Origin: Mikania micrantha
Lineage: Eukaryota > Streptophyta > Magnoliopsida > Asterales > Asteraceae
NCBI GenBank assembly: GCA_009363875.1
Contig: CM018694.1
Location: 25,367,415-25,431,414 of the forward strand
Reading direction: 5' to 3'
Length of the DNA: 64,000 nucleotides
A model generated the notes under the pieces. The model worked only from the letters and a program-made list of their open reading frames with translations, made no database searches and was not told the origin of the DNA. Position numbers and translations under genes: made by a program. Below, in pieces: positions 44,603-57,057 of the stretch. The number at the start of each line of letters is the position of its first letter. Position 1 is the first letter of the stretch.

Positions 44603-45062
44603 AGGTTACGGTCTTTACCGAAAGAGGTTTACAAATCATTTTCAATTACTAAACTATGTGAACTCACCAACCATGTGTTGACTTGATCTTTTTGCATGAC
44701 TTCTCAGGTGACGAACAGGTCAATTAAGAAGTTTATGCTTTTGGACTAGGAATTCCGATAGAAGACTTAGTATTTTGGACCTGCATATTTTTTGGAACAT
44801 CATTACACAATTATTTTGTATATCTTGTGCAGCTAGAAGATAGATATCTTATGATGTTTTATGATAGATTGACATTGTTAAATTACGAACGATACGGATG
44901 AAATTTAACTTTGTAATTCTATTCTATTTAGCATTTCTCATTTATATCATGTGCAATGCAAACAATCTGATCATCACGATTTACATTCCCGATATCGCGC
45001 CCCGGGAACCTTCCGCCCGACGGGGAATCCGATCCAACCCCGCGGCTCGGGGTGTGACAGAT

Positions 45063-45075
45063 TGGTATCAGAGCC
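45063..45075 (+). other. Gypsy C primer binding site
   Basis: TGGTATCAGAGCC, identical to that of gypsy A, 3 bp after the LTR. Confidence 0.95.
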
Positions 45076-45236
45076 ATGGTTATAGAGAATTAAAGGTCAC
45101 TTATTTAAACGGTTTGGCCTAGACTATAACCTAGGGATCCAGCATGTAGAAAACATAGGACTTAAGACATATTTGCATATTGTCTTCTGCGTTCGATCAT
45201 TGCACTAACCGATAAATTTTATTGGTTATGATCAGA

Positions 45237-46502
45237 ATGCCGCCGAGGAGACAGACTCCCTCGCTACATCCACCACCTCAAGACTTAGCTCCACATTCAT
45301 CTACACCATCACCGTCTGATTCACCACCGCCACTTCCTCCTCCTCCTCCATTTGTTCCTCCTCCTCCACTCAACCTACCACCAGGCCCGAGTACAACTCC
45401 GCTGCTGGATCCGACTACTATCACTTTGGTGACTCTACTAAGTAGTCAGATGACTAATCAAATGAAGGAGGCGAAACCGGAGATGTTCAACCGTCTTCGA
45501 AATGAAGAGAAGCCAGTGGGAATACTGGTGGTTCGTCACACTACTCCTACAAGTCATTTGTAGGATGTAAACCACCCAGTTTTAGTGGGTCTGAGGGAGC
45601 CGTTGGATTAATCCAATGGATTGAAAATATTGAGACAACTCTGGATCTCTGTAGCTGTCCAGAGCACCACAAGGTTCGTTACTCTGCTGGAACATTCAAC
45701 AAACGAGCCTTGACCTGGTGGAACGGTCAGATCAATGCCAGAGGAAGGGAAGAAGCGATGTCAATGACCTGGGAAGACTTCAAGAACCTCCTGAGAGTTG
45801 TATTTTGCCCCAAGAATGACGTGCAGAAGCTGGAGGTAGAACTATCCAACCATGTGATGAAGGAGGCGGATCACATGGGATGTACTACTCGTTACTACGA
45901 GTTGGCTGCTTCGGTACCAGACATGGTACCAACACTGGAGAAGCGGATTGACAGATATGTAGGTGGACTCGCCGCCTGCATCAAGGGTTTAGTTGTTGCA
46001 GCAAACCCTGTTACTGTGGAGTCTGCAATAAGTTTATCTGGGAAGCTTACTGATCTTATGGTAGCCTCTGGAGTTCTAAAGAAAGAGGCTGACTCCGGCA
46101 AGATCAAAGCTGAGTCATCAAAGAAACCCCACCACCATCAGAAGAAAAACCAGAAGACCATTAAGAACTACACCGTGGCCACACCTCTCCAACAGGTAGC
46201 AGCTACACCACAAAACCCTAACAAAAGACCCTACACTCGCATTTTTCCTATGTGTGCCAAGTGTCAATACCATCATACTGCTAACACTCCCTGCAAGCAA
46301 TGCACGGGATGTGGACGAAAGGGCCATTGGGTCCAACACTGCCGAATAGCACCTAACCAAGTAGTGAACAATGCTGCTTTGGCTCTCCCTCCACCAGCTA
46401 ATCAGAACAACGGTGGATTCTTCAGTTGTGGCGAACAAGGCCACTTTGCCAAGAACTGCCAGAAGAAGGCTCAACAGACAGTTCAAGCTCCTCGTGGAAG
46501 AG
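45237..46502 (+). pseudogene. Gypsy C gag (broken)
   Basis: ATG at 45237 gives MPPRRQTPS, then a long proline-rich stretch (45260-45400). A frame change near 45540 leads into the capsid domain (FSGSEGAVGLIQWIE, RALTWWNGQI, WEDFKNLLRVVFCPKND). A His/Lys-rich linker precedes CCHC knuckle CTGCGRKGHWVQHC (46301-46342). A second knuckle has lost its first Cys, replaced by Phe at 46418 (FFSCGEQGHFAKNC). The Pro-rich N-terminus is absent from gypsy A gag. Role: particle assembly and RNA binding. Confidence 0.88.
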
Positions 46503-48360
46503 CCTTTGCCATTGGAGCACCCGCAGCACGCCAGGACCCGAATGTGGTCACTGGTACGTTTCTCTTACATGACTTTTATGCATCTGTTCTATTTGATACT
46601 AGTGCGGATCAGAGTTTTATCTCTACCGACTTTGCATGCGAATTAGATTCGGTAGAGGAACAGTTAGATTCTCCTTACATCATAGAAGTAGCTAACAGAA
46701 AATAGATTACAGTTAGTACAGTTTACAGGAATTGCCCATTGACACTTAATGGTCATACATTCGCCATCGATTTGATACCGATGGAGTTGGGGAGTTTCGA
46801 TATCATTGTTGGGATGGATTGGCTTTCTACTAATCGAGTGGAAGTCGTCTGTTCGGAAAAGCTGCTTCGTATTCCATTACCGAGTGATCGCGTGTTGGAA
46901 GTTAAAGGGGATCAAGCAAAACGAAGTGTCAAAATCATCTCTTGCATAAAGGTGCGTAAGTGTCTACATAAGCGATGCATTGCATTCCTGGCTCATGTGG
47001 TGGAGAAGGAGAAAGACAAGACAAAGATTCAAGATGTACCCATGGTGAAAGAATATCTTGAAGTGTTTCCTGAAGACCTACCAGGTTTGCCACCTGTGCG
47101 ACCGGTAGAGTTCCGTATTGACTTAATTCCTGGAGCAACTCCTGTTGCTAAATCTCCTTACAGGTTAGCACCTTCAGAGATGCAGGAATTGTCAAATCAG
47201 TTGCAGGAGCTACTTGATAAAGGATTCATCAGACCGAGCTTCTCACCTTGGGGAGCTCCGGTCCTATTCGTGAAAAAGAAAGACGGATCGTTCAGAATGT
47301 GCATAAATTACCGTGAGCTGAACAAACTGACCATCAAGACTCGGTATCCATTGCCGAGGCTTGATGATCTGTTTGACCAACTGCAAGGAGCGCAATACTT
47401 CTCAAAGATTGACTTGCGTTCTGGGTATCATCAGCTTAGAGTTCAAGACGAAGACATACCGAAGACGGCATTCCGAACAAGATACGGGCATTACGAATTC
47501 ATGGTGATGCCTTTCGGATTGACAAATGCACCAGCGGTTTTCATGGTTCTCATGAACCGAGTGTGCAAGCCGTATCTGGATCAGTTTGTCATTGTCTTTA
47601 TTGATGACATACTGATTTATTCCAAGAACAAAACAGAACACGAGCAACACCTCAGGAAGATCTTGGAGCTTTTGTTGGAAAAGAAACTTTATGCCAAATT
47701 CTCTAAGTGTGAATTTTGGCTAAGAGAAGTTCAATTTCTGGGGCCACATAGTCAACAACGAGGGAATACACATGGATCTTGCCAAGATCGAGGCGATAAA
47801 GAATTGGGACACTCCAAAGACACCGACGGAGATACGAGCTTTTCTGGGATTGGCGGGTTATTACAGAAGGTTCATCTCAAACTTTTCTAAGATAGCCTTG
47901 CCACTCACCAAACTAACTCAGAAAAGTGAACCGTTTTTCTGGGAGCAGAGACAAGAGGACGCTTTCCAGACCTTTAAACACAAATTGTGTAATGCTCCAA
48001 TCCTATCTCTCCCAGAAGGATGCAATGACTTGTCTCATCAGGGACTAGGTTGCGTATTAATGCAACGGGACAAAGTTATTGCTTATGCATCAAGGCAGTT
48101 AAAAGTTCACAAGAAGAACTACACTACACATGATCTTGAACTGGGAGTAGTAATCTTTGCATTGAAGATTTGGAGGCATTACTTATATGGCACTAAGTGT
48201 ACCATATATACTGATCACAAAAGTCTGCAGCACATCTTTGATCAGAAGGAACTTAACATGCGACAACACCGTTGGTTGAGCTTCTGAATGATTACGATTG
48301 TGTGATCAAGTACCATCCGGGAAAGGCGAACGTGGTAACTGATGCCTTGAGCCGGAAGGA
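46503..48360 (+). pseudogene. Gypsy C protease, RT and RNase H (broken)
   Basis: The protease active site is altered: LFDTSADQSF at 46595, where gypsy A has DSGA, so the essential Gly is Ser. A TAG follows at 46703. RT is then open to 47740 with GFIRPSFSPWGAPV, DLRSGYHQLR, MPFGLTNAPAVF and the catalytic FIDD at 47597-47608. A frame change near 47745 precedes the C-terminal RT. RNase H has lost the residues around its first catalytic Asp: PEGCNDLSHQGLGCVL, where gypsy A and D have VVYCD in between, an in-frame loss of about 8 codons. Later RNase H phrases (THDLELGVV, YTDHKSLQ) remain. Confidence 0.9.
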
Positions 48361-49804
48361 ACGGGTCAAACCCTTGCGCGTTTGAGCAATGGGAATGACT
48401 GTGCATACCAGTTTAAGGGACAAGGTTATTCAAGCACAACAATTTGATACGAAGCCTGATGGAATCATTTACTATAAGGATCGTGTATGGATTCCTGTGG
48501 TAGATGAATTAAGAAGACTTATCTTCGATTAAGCACACAAGAAAAAATACTCTGTTCATCCAGGCGCTGATAAAATGTACCAAGACTTGCGGGGATTTTA
48601 TTGGTGGCCAGGAATGAAGAAAGACATAGCCGAGTACGTCGGTCAGTGTCTCATGTGTGCGAAGGTAAAGGCGGAACACCAGAGACCGTCTGGGTTACTG
48701 GAACAGCCTGAGATTCCGCTCTGGAAGTGGGAACAAATAGCTATGGATTTCATTACCAAGCTACCCCGCACTTCCAGTGGTCACGATACAATTTGGGTGA
48801 TCATTGACCTTTTGACGAAATCTGCTCACTTCTTGCCGATGCATGAGACCTTCACGATGGATAAACTGGCAAGATTGTACATCAACGAGATAGTGGTACG
48901 ACACGGTGTGCCATTGTCTATTATTTATGATCAAGACAGCAGATTTACATCAAGGTTCTGGTAGTCACTTCAGAAATCTCTAGGGACGCAATTAAATCTA
49001 AGTACAGCTTACCACCCACAAACGGATGGTCAAAGCGAACGTACTATTCAAACCCTAAAGGACATGTTAAGAACCTGTGTGTTGGATTTTGGTGGGAACT
49101 GGGATTCCCATTTGCCATTGATCGAGTTCTCTTACAATAACAGTTACCACAGCAGCATCGGATGTGCACCATTCGAGGCTTTTTATGGCCGGAAATGTCG
49201 ATCGCCGATCTGTTGGACCGACGTAGGAGATAACCGCATAACTGGGCCCGAACTTGTACAAGAGACTACCGACAAGATTGCTCAGATTCAAAGAAGACTA
49301 AAAGCAACAAGGAGCAGACAAAAGAGCAGACAAATGACGCAAGCCGATGGAATTCCAAGTGGGAGACCGTGTCATGTTGAAGGTATCCCCATGGAAGGGT
49401 GTAGTACGTTTTGGAAAGAAAGGCAAATTGGCACCACGATATGTGGGACCGTTCGAAATCATCGAACGTATTGGTCCTGTCGCGTATCGACTTGGATTAC
49501 CAGATGAGCTCAGTGGTGTTCATGATATGTTTCATGTCTCAAACTTAAAGAAATGCCTTGCTGACGAATCACTCGTCATTCCAATTCAAGAAATTCAAGT
49601 CGTTGAACAGTTACACTTTATCGAGGAACCTTTGGAGATTATGGATCGCAAGGTGAAACAACTGAGGCGAAGCCGTATTCCAATTGTAAAGGTTTGATGG
49701 AACTCAAGGCGCGGACCCGAGTTAACTTGGGAACGTGAAGATCACATGAAGTCAAAGTATCCCCAACTGTTTGAAGAGGAAGTTGTACCCGATAATAATT
49801 CTTA
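48361..49804 (+). pseudogene. Gypsy C integrase (broken)
   Basis: The zinc region includes AHKKKYSVH and CLMCAKVKAEH. Catalytic residues are Asp 48746, Asp 48929 (the usual SDRDSRF reads YDQDSRF) and Glu 49037, with a D-E gap of 35 residues. Stops are near 48531 and at 48962 (TAG right after SRFW). A frame change near 49330 precedes GDRVMLKVSPWKGV. Another TGA follows RIPIVKV where gypsy A has CGT-W, then the chromodomain-like tail WNSRRGPELTWERE and the end near 49803. Confidence 0.88.
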
Positions 49805-49830
49805 AATTTCGGGACAAAATTTCTTTAACA

Positions 49831-49839
49831 AGGGGAGAC
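49831..49839 (+). other. Gypsy C polypurine tract
   Basis: AGGGGAGAC, identical to gypsy A, directly before TGTAACATC. Confidence 0.9.
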
Positions 49840-50895
49840 TGTAACATCAGTGCCGGAACCGTCATCGGAACAGTGATCTCAAACAGTAATATGAACAGTA
49901 ACCGGTACGAACTATATGTTTTCATTGTATATTATGTTCAAAATCATATGTCATTATCATTTCGTATTATCAAACAGTGAATTCAGGATCATTTTCGAGA
50001 AACATAGTTCAGAACTAAGGTTCTTGAGTCAGATAATTATCCGGCAACATAGAACCATCATGGGATTATTTGGTAGGATATTTTTATGTATAAACGTATG
50101 TGAGGATTTACAGCACAAAACACACGGATGTTGTTATGTGAATGCTAAATTGACGGATTATTCGTATAGGTGACGGTCTGTACGAATAAATCTGAAAGTT
50201 TAATGTTCTGAATGGTGTTCGATAATTAGAAAACAATACTGAAAAGTATGGTTATCGTCGTGTTCGTACGGGTGACGATTCGAACGAATACGCGCGACAA
50301 CCGTACGATTCAATTTAAACCGTAAATTAACATTTTGAAAATTTAAAATAAATAAAAGATATTAGTTAATTTACTAGGAATAACCACTTAGAATAATTTT
50401 ATAAATCTTATTTTATAAACCGCGTCGTTTTGTTTCGAAAAACCGTGAGAAAACGACATTTTACGCGAAACCGAACGAGACCGAACAACCGGGTATGTTG
50501 AGCCATTAATTATGGCAATTAAATGCCATAAATTCATTCACCATCCTCATCCCCTCTCTCTACTCGTCACCCTCTCTCTATAAAAAAAACCACCCAACTT
50601 CTCTCTAAGATCTAGAGCTCATTTCTCGTTGGATTCGAGCATTCTTGGTGTCAAAACGATCCCCACACAACGTAGATCAAGGAAGTACGAGTTAATTGAG
50701 CATTCACCCATAATATTTGAGGTAAATCTTGGTTTTAAATTTGGTTAAGGATGGGTGTCACGATTTTTGTTGTTGTTGAATGTATAACCCACCTACGAAC
50801 TTAGAAAATCCTAGTATAATCACTTGCACGCAACTGGTAGGCTATGGGGACTAAATTGTAACAGGTTTGAGCTCATTAGGAGGGGAAGATGATAC

Positions 50896-51345
50896 AGGTT
50901 CGTGGCTTATCCAGGCGGCCGAACCTTTAAGAGTTGGGCCGAACCCGAAACCGCTGTACATGGGAGACAAACCTTACACCACCCACGAACCTCCTAGCTT
51001 CACGAACCCATGTAATGGCCGAACCATTCCCCAATGAACCTAATGACTGCGAGCCCTAGGTCTCACGAACCTAGGGTGGAGAACCTCATGGTTCAACGAA
51101 CCTGCTCGCATGGGTTGACCGAACCTATGAAACTATGAACCAATTACATGTCCGACGAACCCTTTTGAAGGCCGAACCTAACGACCGAACCCTAAAGGTT
51201 CGTTGGAGTTAGGGTGTCAAATGGAACCTTGGGGCCAAACCTTTAGTGCATGGGAAATGGCAGCCGAACCCTAGGACTCCTCTAGAATTGTCGAACCTCT
51301 CTACTACTTAGCCGAACCTTGGCCTGGGTCCAAAGGTTCGCTGGC
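50896..51345 (+). repeat. CGAACC word array, LTR C (3' copy)
   Basis: About 17 CGAACC words in 450 bp, bounded by ACAGGTTCGTGG and AAAGGTTCGCTGG. Unit order and number differ from the 5' LTR, unlike the two LTRs of gypsy A, whose arrays match. Confidence 0.8.
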
Positions 51346-52908
51346 CAGTGAGACGTACAACTTAAATTCTATGAAACATGTCAAATTAGGGTGGTGTAAT
51401 TCATGGGAATTCAAGGATACATGCATGCATGGAATATATTACGTGTGTGTGTGCATGGGCCAATAGGTAGGGTTTATTTCATAAATGTACTGCCTAAATC
51501 ATGAGGGGTTAACTACATCTTAAACACTAGCCTATGGGAAAGGTCCTCAACATGGATAATTAACTTATGTATAAGTTAATGGGCTATGTCAAATAATGCA
51601 AGGAACTTGAATGGTGATCGATAATGAAACAAACACCCTCAATGGGCCTAATTGGGCCCAATGGGGCTTAATTAGGGCCAATCATCGTTTAGATGTGTTT
51701 TAATTCAAGTAATGATATTTGATAAAAAGGAAATGTTTGGAGAATGATTTATTAAATTGAATGATTTTCTTAATTGATGTTTTTAACTTAAAATAAAATT
51801 ATTAAACATGACAATTAAAGATTTGTTGTAACTAACTTTGGGCTATGGGTCACCAATGGGTAATTAAGTTAGATTGATTAGATTAGATCATAGAAAAACT
51901 TAGTAAATTAGGACACTTAGTTACACACACCGAGACCAAACCTTAGGTGCGACGACTAATACGTGTACTTATAGTATTCGAATTCTTTTAAAACAACTCA
52001 GGAACTGAAGAGACCTAAGCTACAAGAACGAGCGTGCATTTTGTGATATATCAGTTACATAGCAACACAAGTGAGTTCATTGACCCTTTTCAAAGCATTT
52101 TTGTTTTAAAACGCGGGGCTGAGAAGCATGCGTAAACTGTTTATTTAAGTTGTTTACTTAAATGCTTTTAAATCCAATATGTTTTACATGTATGAATGAT
52201 ATCCTAGATCATGTCTAGGTAAATTTTATGCAGCTTTTACTAAGTTTATGTACTTATGATTTAAGTGAGTAATTGAATTAAACTAAACATTTCAATGAAT
52301 CAAACAAAACTATTTTGCCGAAACAAGTGTGGGAGTTCAACGAATCAAACGAAACTATTTGGACGAAACAACTGTGAGAGTTCAACGAATCAAACGAATC
52401 AACAAATCATTTTAATGGGAAAGTCTGGGAAATATCAGAGATAACATATGCCAACGAAACGATACGAAACAAGGGACGAAAGAAAACGAATCAAGTACGA
52501 AACTAAAACCTTACATTTCAAGAAGTCCTAGCTAGACCGTTTGATTTGTAGGTCATATGTTTGATGATATTTACAGAACCCCCTAACTACTAAGTACCTG
52601 ATTGCTAGACTAGTCCACTCGAGTTGACCAAGTCCCAATCATTAGGACTTAGATTTTATTAAATGTTTATTTATTTACTTAATTAAGCATTTATGACTGT
52701 TCCTACAATTACTGTGGTTGATCATTTTGTGATGAACTTAAGGAATCAACAAGGATTCCAAATTGTTGTATTTACAGGAACAAAGAACCGAAGAATCACT
52801 GAGTTAATGAGATTAAGGTTGTTACCCGAAGGTTTAACAAAGGTCTTGAGTGTACATTTGAACTATTGTGAACGGAAGTGTATGTTAGGTAAAAATGCTT
52901 GAGAATCC

Positions 52909-53030
52909 TTAACAACAGTGTCATATGTGGATTAGTATGTGGTGGGATGTTGGCTAGGCGGGCGGTAAGTTCGACCTTACATATGCCCTATATATAAGCA
53001 TACTGATTTGGATATTACAAGTGATGTTAA
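52909..53030 (+). ncRNA. Candidate structured RNA cassette, 3' LTR C copy
   Basis: P1 is TTAACA (52909-52914) with TGTTAA (53025-53030). P2 is GTATG with CATAC. P3 has been replaced by a different hairpin, GTAAG (52965-52969) with CTTAC (52976-52980). The core is GTGGTGGGATG and ATGCCCTATATATA. Only one copy is present in this LTR. Confidence 0.5.
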
Positions 53031-53485
53031 TGAGGTTAGGGTCTTTACTGAAAAAGGTTTACAAATCATTTTCAATTACTAAACCATATGAACTCACCAA
53101 CCATGTGTTGACTTTATGTTTGCATGACTTCACAGTTGACGAACAAGTCAATTAAGAAGCTTATGCTTTTGGACTAGGACTTCAGTTAGAAGACTTATTA
53201 TTTTTGGACCTGCATATTTTGGAACATCATTATACAATTATTTTGTATATCTTGTGCAGTTACAAGATAGATATTTTATGATGTTATGATAGATTTACAT
53301 TGTTAAATTATGAACGATACGGATGTAATTTAACTTTGTAATTCTATTCTATTTAGCATTTCTCATTTATATCATGTGCAATGTAAACAATCTGATCACT
53401 TTGATTATCACTCACGATATCGCGCCCCGAGAACCTTTCGCCCGACGAGGACTCCGATCCAATCCCGCCGGCTTGGGGTGTGACA

Positions 53486-53895
53486 ACCCAGCCGCCAACC
53501 CACCACCTCTTTGATACAACATGATTGTGCCTTAGTTAGTGTCTTGGGATTTAGAAGATTTAGTTTCCATCACCATACAATTTGTTCATAATTTTCACCC
53601 GCATTGAATGTATTCATTCATTTAGGACTGGACTCCACCACGAGTATAGACACCACCATTCTACAATCATTTAAAAGATTTAAGACACATCATACAATAC
53701 ATACTTGTAATGCGTATGCTTTCTCCCACTGCCAACCACATACTAGACCACACGCCTTAACACCACAATTATATACAAAAATCTACACCAATTGTAGTTT
53801 ATTTCAATTAGCATTTAAAATATAGGTGTCTACACCACTTGTTGATCATCCTAGATAGCAATTTCAAATGTAGATGTCTACATCACTTGTAGATC
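53486..53895 (-). other. Gypsy M leader remnant, left of solo LTR S
   Basis: No gene. It contains GTCTACACCACTTGTTGATCATC and a close relative at 53860-53900, in the style of the CACTTGTG words on the other side of solo LTR S. It does not encode the RT that should follow M integrase, so sequence is missing between here and 41068. Confidence 0.5.
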
Positions 53896-54075
53896 ATCTC
53901 TGTAACATCTGTACATTTAGTCATGGTAGTCGTAAACAGTGTTAGAACAATGTGTATTCATGTCCAATCAGTCAATGTGATTCATATGTTCATGATTGTG
54001 TTTCTGTGTTATAGGAGCTTAATTAAATAGGAACAAGTATGTATTATCTATTTACAGTCGATTTCGCTAGGCAAC

Positions 54076-54188
54076 AACAGTATCGTATTATATCGAAACA
54101 GTGGTGGGAAGGCGTCAGATAAGGCAGGTAGCTGAACTCTGGGGTATGCCCTATACATATATTGCGTTCGGTGTAATGGGATAGTGTT
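54076..54188 (+). ncRNA. Candidate structured RNA cassette, LTR S copy
   Basis: P1 is AACAGTATC (54076-54084) with GATAGTGTT (54180-54188), eight of nine pairs. P2 is ATCGAA (54092-54097) with TTCGGT (54167-54172), one G-U. P3 is short (CAGA with TCTG). The core is GTGGTGGGAAGG and ATGCCCTATACATATA. It lies upstream of the TATA box, as in LTR A. Confidence 0.5.
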
Positions 54189-54569
54189 AGTGCGTAGTGT
54201 TTAGATGAATAGTATGACAAACGAATTAATTAAACAAAAATCGTAATACGTAAGCGAGACTGAGTATAATTATGGGCGACGATCCATAACGATATGAATG
54301 TTGAACTTATAATTATGATTAAACAACAATAAATATATGATCGAAAAACGTACGCGATTGCGGGTATACACGTAATTGTGGTTGTTTAACGGTCTGTCAA
54401 CGAACGGAGTGTAAAAATAAGTGAAATAATTTATTTTACATTTTTAAAATTTTGAAACTCATCAAGATGATGAGAATAATAACTATTTTATTTAAACCGC
54501 GTAAAATTTCCAGAAACGCGACGAAAGCGCGAACCGAGCAAACGAAACGAACCCGAATACCACTCGTAG

Positions 54570-54577
54570 TATAAAAG
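54570..54577 (+). promoter_or_regulatory. LTR S TATA box
   Basis: TATAAAAG, followed about 45 bp later by CTCTCTCTCTAG. Confidence 0.75.
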
Positions 54578-54789
54578 CCTTGAAGAAGGCTTTTCCTTCA
54601 TTTATTGCTGCAACAACCCTCTCTCTCTAGATTTTCGTCTCCCACCTCTCTCTAGAAATCTAAACTTCAAGCGCGCGTATCTCCTTCGTTTCTTGACGGA
54701 TTTAGGTGTTCTTGGCGTCCACGCATAGCTCTCGACGAGTACTACAAGGAAGTACAACATATCTGTGGATTTGTCCGGCCAAAATTTAG

Positions 54790-57057
54790 GTATGCTTCGA
54801 GAAAGATCACGAAAAATAGGGTTTTTGTATGTATTTATCTAAACCCAAGTTCTAGCCATCTCTGAGCCGATTTGACCGAGCCACAACCTTCATGAGAGCA
54901 CACATGCATGCAGCAACACCATGGGAAACCTTAAACAGAAGGTTAGAGTTGATGAGGAAGATGAGAACACACAGGTTCGTGAGATTCAAGCCGTTGCCGA
55001 ACCTATATGTTCGATGAACATCAGCCGAACCCTTAGGGGCCTCACGAACCTTTTCGCATATCCACGAACCCAAGAACTCGCGAACCATCTGTGAGGTGGC
55101 CGAACCATTTTGCTGGGAACGAACCTTATCTTGCCAGGCGAACCCTCGAGCATCACACGAACCATCATCGAACCTTTTATTCATGAACGAACCTTTTTGG
55201 CCGAAGCTTCCCCCATGGCCGAACCTTTCTGTTAGCACCTACACCGAACCTTGTTAGAATCTTGCACATCAACGAACCTTTGAGCTCATGGCGAACCCAT
55301 GCATCAGACGAACTCTCCATGAACGAGCGAATCTTTTTCCTTCGTCCTAGCCGAACCATGTAGTCGGCCGAACCTTTGCATGTTACCTCCGAACCCTCGT
55401 GATGAACGAACCAATTGCATGGGCGAACCTATGACTCCTAGGATGTAGCCGAACCTAGAATGTCCACAAGAAGGTTCGCTGGTAACATGTGAGCATTTCG
55501 GAATCATTAGCCGAACATCAGTTGCATGGCCCAACAAACCCATAAACCGGCCCATATACACATTGTTCGGCCCACACCCACACCAATCAAGTCGAAATTT
55601 AGAATTTGGCCCAGTTGAGTTACAATCGGCCCACTATGGCCCAATTGGCATATGCATTATACATATGGCATAAGGGCCCAATAACCAATGCTTAGGCCCA
55701 AGCTTGGCCTTTTTCTTCATTAATTATGAAATGATCATGATTGGTTTAAGTGTAACCTATAACCCAATTATATGATCAAGTCATAAACATAAAAGGGCTT
55801 AGAAGCATTGTAACATATCTTCAATTTACATGTTAAACAACGGTTATAAAAAATCATCAACACTTGTTATTTTTTGTGCACAAGTTGTGCATAAAAGAAC
55901 ATGACACATTTTGTTTCAAGAATTAGTTAACGATCAAGTGACTCAATCAAGATATTCAAATTCACACAACATTCATAAACATGAGATCAAGAAATCAAGA
56001 GTTAATCAAGATCATGATAGCACAAGTCAATCAATAAGTCAAAGTCTATACAATCATAAATCTTATATCTTATGTATGATTACAATGATATACGAACCAG
56101 TTAGAGGTCTTGTTTGCTACTTGCTACTTGTTATAGTTCAGAGTCTACTGCAGACAAATGAGAACTTTAGCCCCTCTTTTACTGTTTTTCAACTGTTTTG
56201 GGGTGGAACACGTGAACAAACATTCTTTGTGCAAATCATATTTCATATACAAGAGTTATGCTATTGTTGCAATGTTACAGGTTTAATCTAGAAATCCAAG
56301 GGATTTCTCAACTATTTTCAAAGGATTTATCAACCATTTATAATGGTTTTATCCACTGTTTAACAAGCTCTACTAAATTGCTTTATAAAAGGATCATTAA
56401 ACTGTTTTATATCTATTTTACATGACAGGTTATTTTATAAAACTTGTTACTATACAAGGACACTATTCTATGTATTAAATCAAAGGTTTCAAACAAGGTA
56501 TTCAACCAATAGTTTTCATGGTGGTGTTCAAACAAAGGATTAAATTCGTGGCATTCAAGCAAGGTTTTCAATCGTAATATCAAATAAGGCATTAAATCAA
56601 TGGTTTCAAATCAAAGTATTCAAAAGCATGGTGTTCATCGTTGTGAACAAACTTATACACACATCAAGTTACATATTCATTAGCGTTAGTACTGGGTGAT
56701 CACAACAAGGGAAAGCGGACACATTCGTTTACGCCAAGCTGGAGTTAGCGTTTAAATTTGTTTTAAAAGCTAACTGCAGTGTTGGATGCATTATGGTTAT
56801 TCAAAGTTGCTGACAAATTTTCTAACTCCAAACGTAGTTTGGGACTTGAATATATGTTGGTTTTTCTAGCGAACAGTCTGATGACTGTTTTGACACGTTT
56901 TACATACTTGATGTTAGTTTGGGTTGAAACCATCCATGTAATTTCATTCATTGATTTATACATATGCCTTATAATGCAGATTCATAATTACAAATGTTAA
57001 ACCTATTGTTCTCACCAACTACTTTTGTAGTTGACAGTTACTTTTCACGTGTTTCAG
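54790..57057 (+). other. Predicted intron inside LTR S
   Basis: Donor TTTAG|GTATGC and acceptor CACGTGTTTCAG|GTAATC, 2268 nt, at the same places as in LTRs A and C. The donor is weaker than in A. Confidence 0.45.
54972..55490 (+). repeat. CGAACC word array, LTR S
   Basis: About 20 CGAACC words (GCCGAACC, ACGAACCTT and others) in 520 bp. It opens with inverted CAGGTTCGTG and closes with inverted AAGGTTCGCTGG. Confidence 0.8.

Larger units (their letters stand above)
41954..44707 (+). other. Predicted intron inside LTR C (5' copy)
   Basis: Donor TTTGAG|GTAAATC, acceptor GACTTCTCAG|GTGACGAAC, 2754 nt. The 3' LTR counterpart is 50722-53135. Both RNA cassettes lie inside, so only unspliced RNA would keep them. 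Confidence 0.5.
41069..45059 (+). mobile_element. Gypsy C 5' LTR
   Basis: 3991 bp. Order: GC-rich blocks, CT-rich leader, donor at 41954 (TTTGAG|GTAAAT), CGAACC array (42125-42430), AT-rich stretch, 42-bp tandem array (43447-43830), two RNA cassettes, acceptor at 44707 (CTTCTCAG|GTGACG), end. It is longer than the 3' LTR mainly because of the tandem array and an extra cassette. Confidence 0.92.
41069..53485 (+). mobile_element. Gypsy C: full-length Ty3/gypsy element, no clear TSD
   Basis: LTRs at 41069-45059 and 49840-53485, PBS 45063, gag, pol, PPT 49831. Both LTRs begin TGTAACATCAGTGCCGGAACC and end GGGGTGTGACA. The flanks TTTGA (left) and ACCCA (right) do not match. Left of it is gypsy M integrase; right of it is M leader-type sequence instead of RT, so the site has been rearranged. 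The element belongs to the same wider group as A and D, as shown by its closely similar pol. Confidence 0.92.
49840..53485 (+). mobile_element. Gypsy C 3' LTR
   Basis: 3646 bp. It contains donor 50722, CGAACC array (50896-51345), a shortened 42-bp array (about 52285-52400), one cassette, and acceptor 53135 (CACAG|TTGACG). Divergence from the 5' LTR is clearly higher than between the LTRs of A, especially between 50880 and 51700. Confidence 0.9.

Noticed and set aside
44163..44645. 160-codon open frame on the minus strand
   Set aside because: It lies across the two RNA cassettes of LTR C and repeats itself because the cassettes repeat (SVCL.IGHT, SLQT.PD). It is absent from the other LTR. It is a shadow of the repeats.
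54852..55238. 128-codon open frame on the minus strand in LTR S
   Set aside because: It follows from the CGAACC array: neither CGAACC nor GGTTCG holds a stop in any frame, so dense arrays open frames by chance. No family resemblance.
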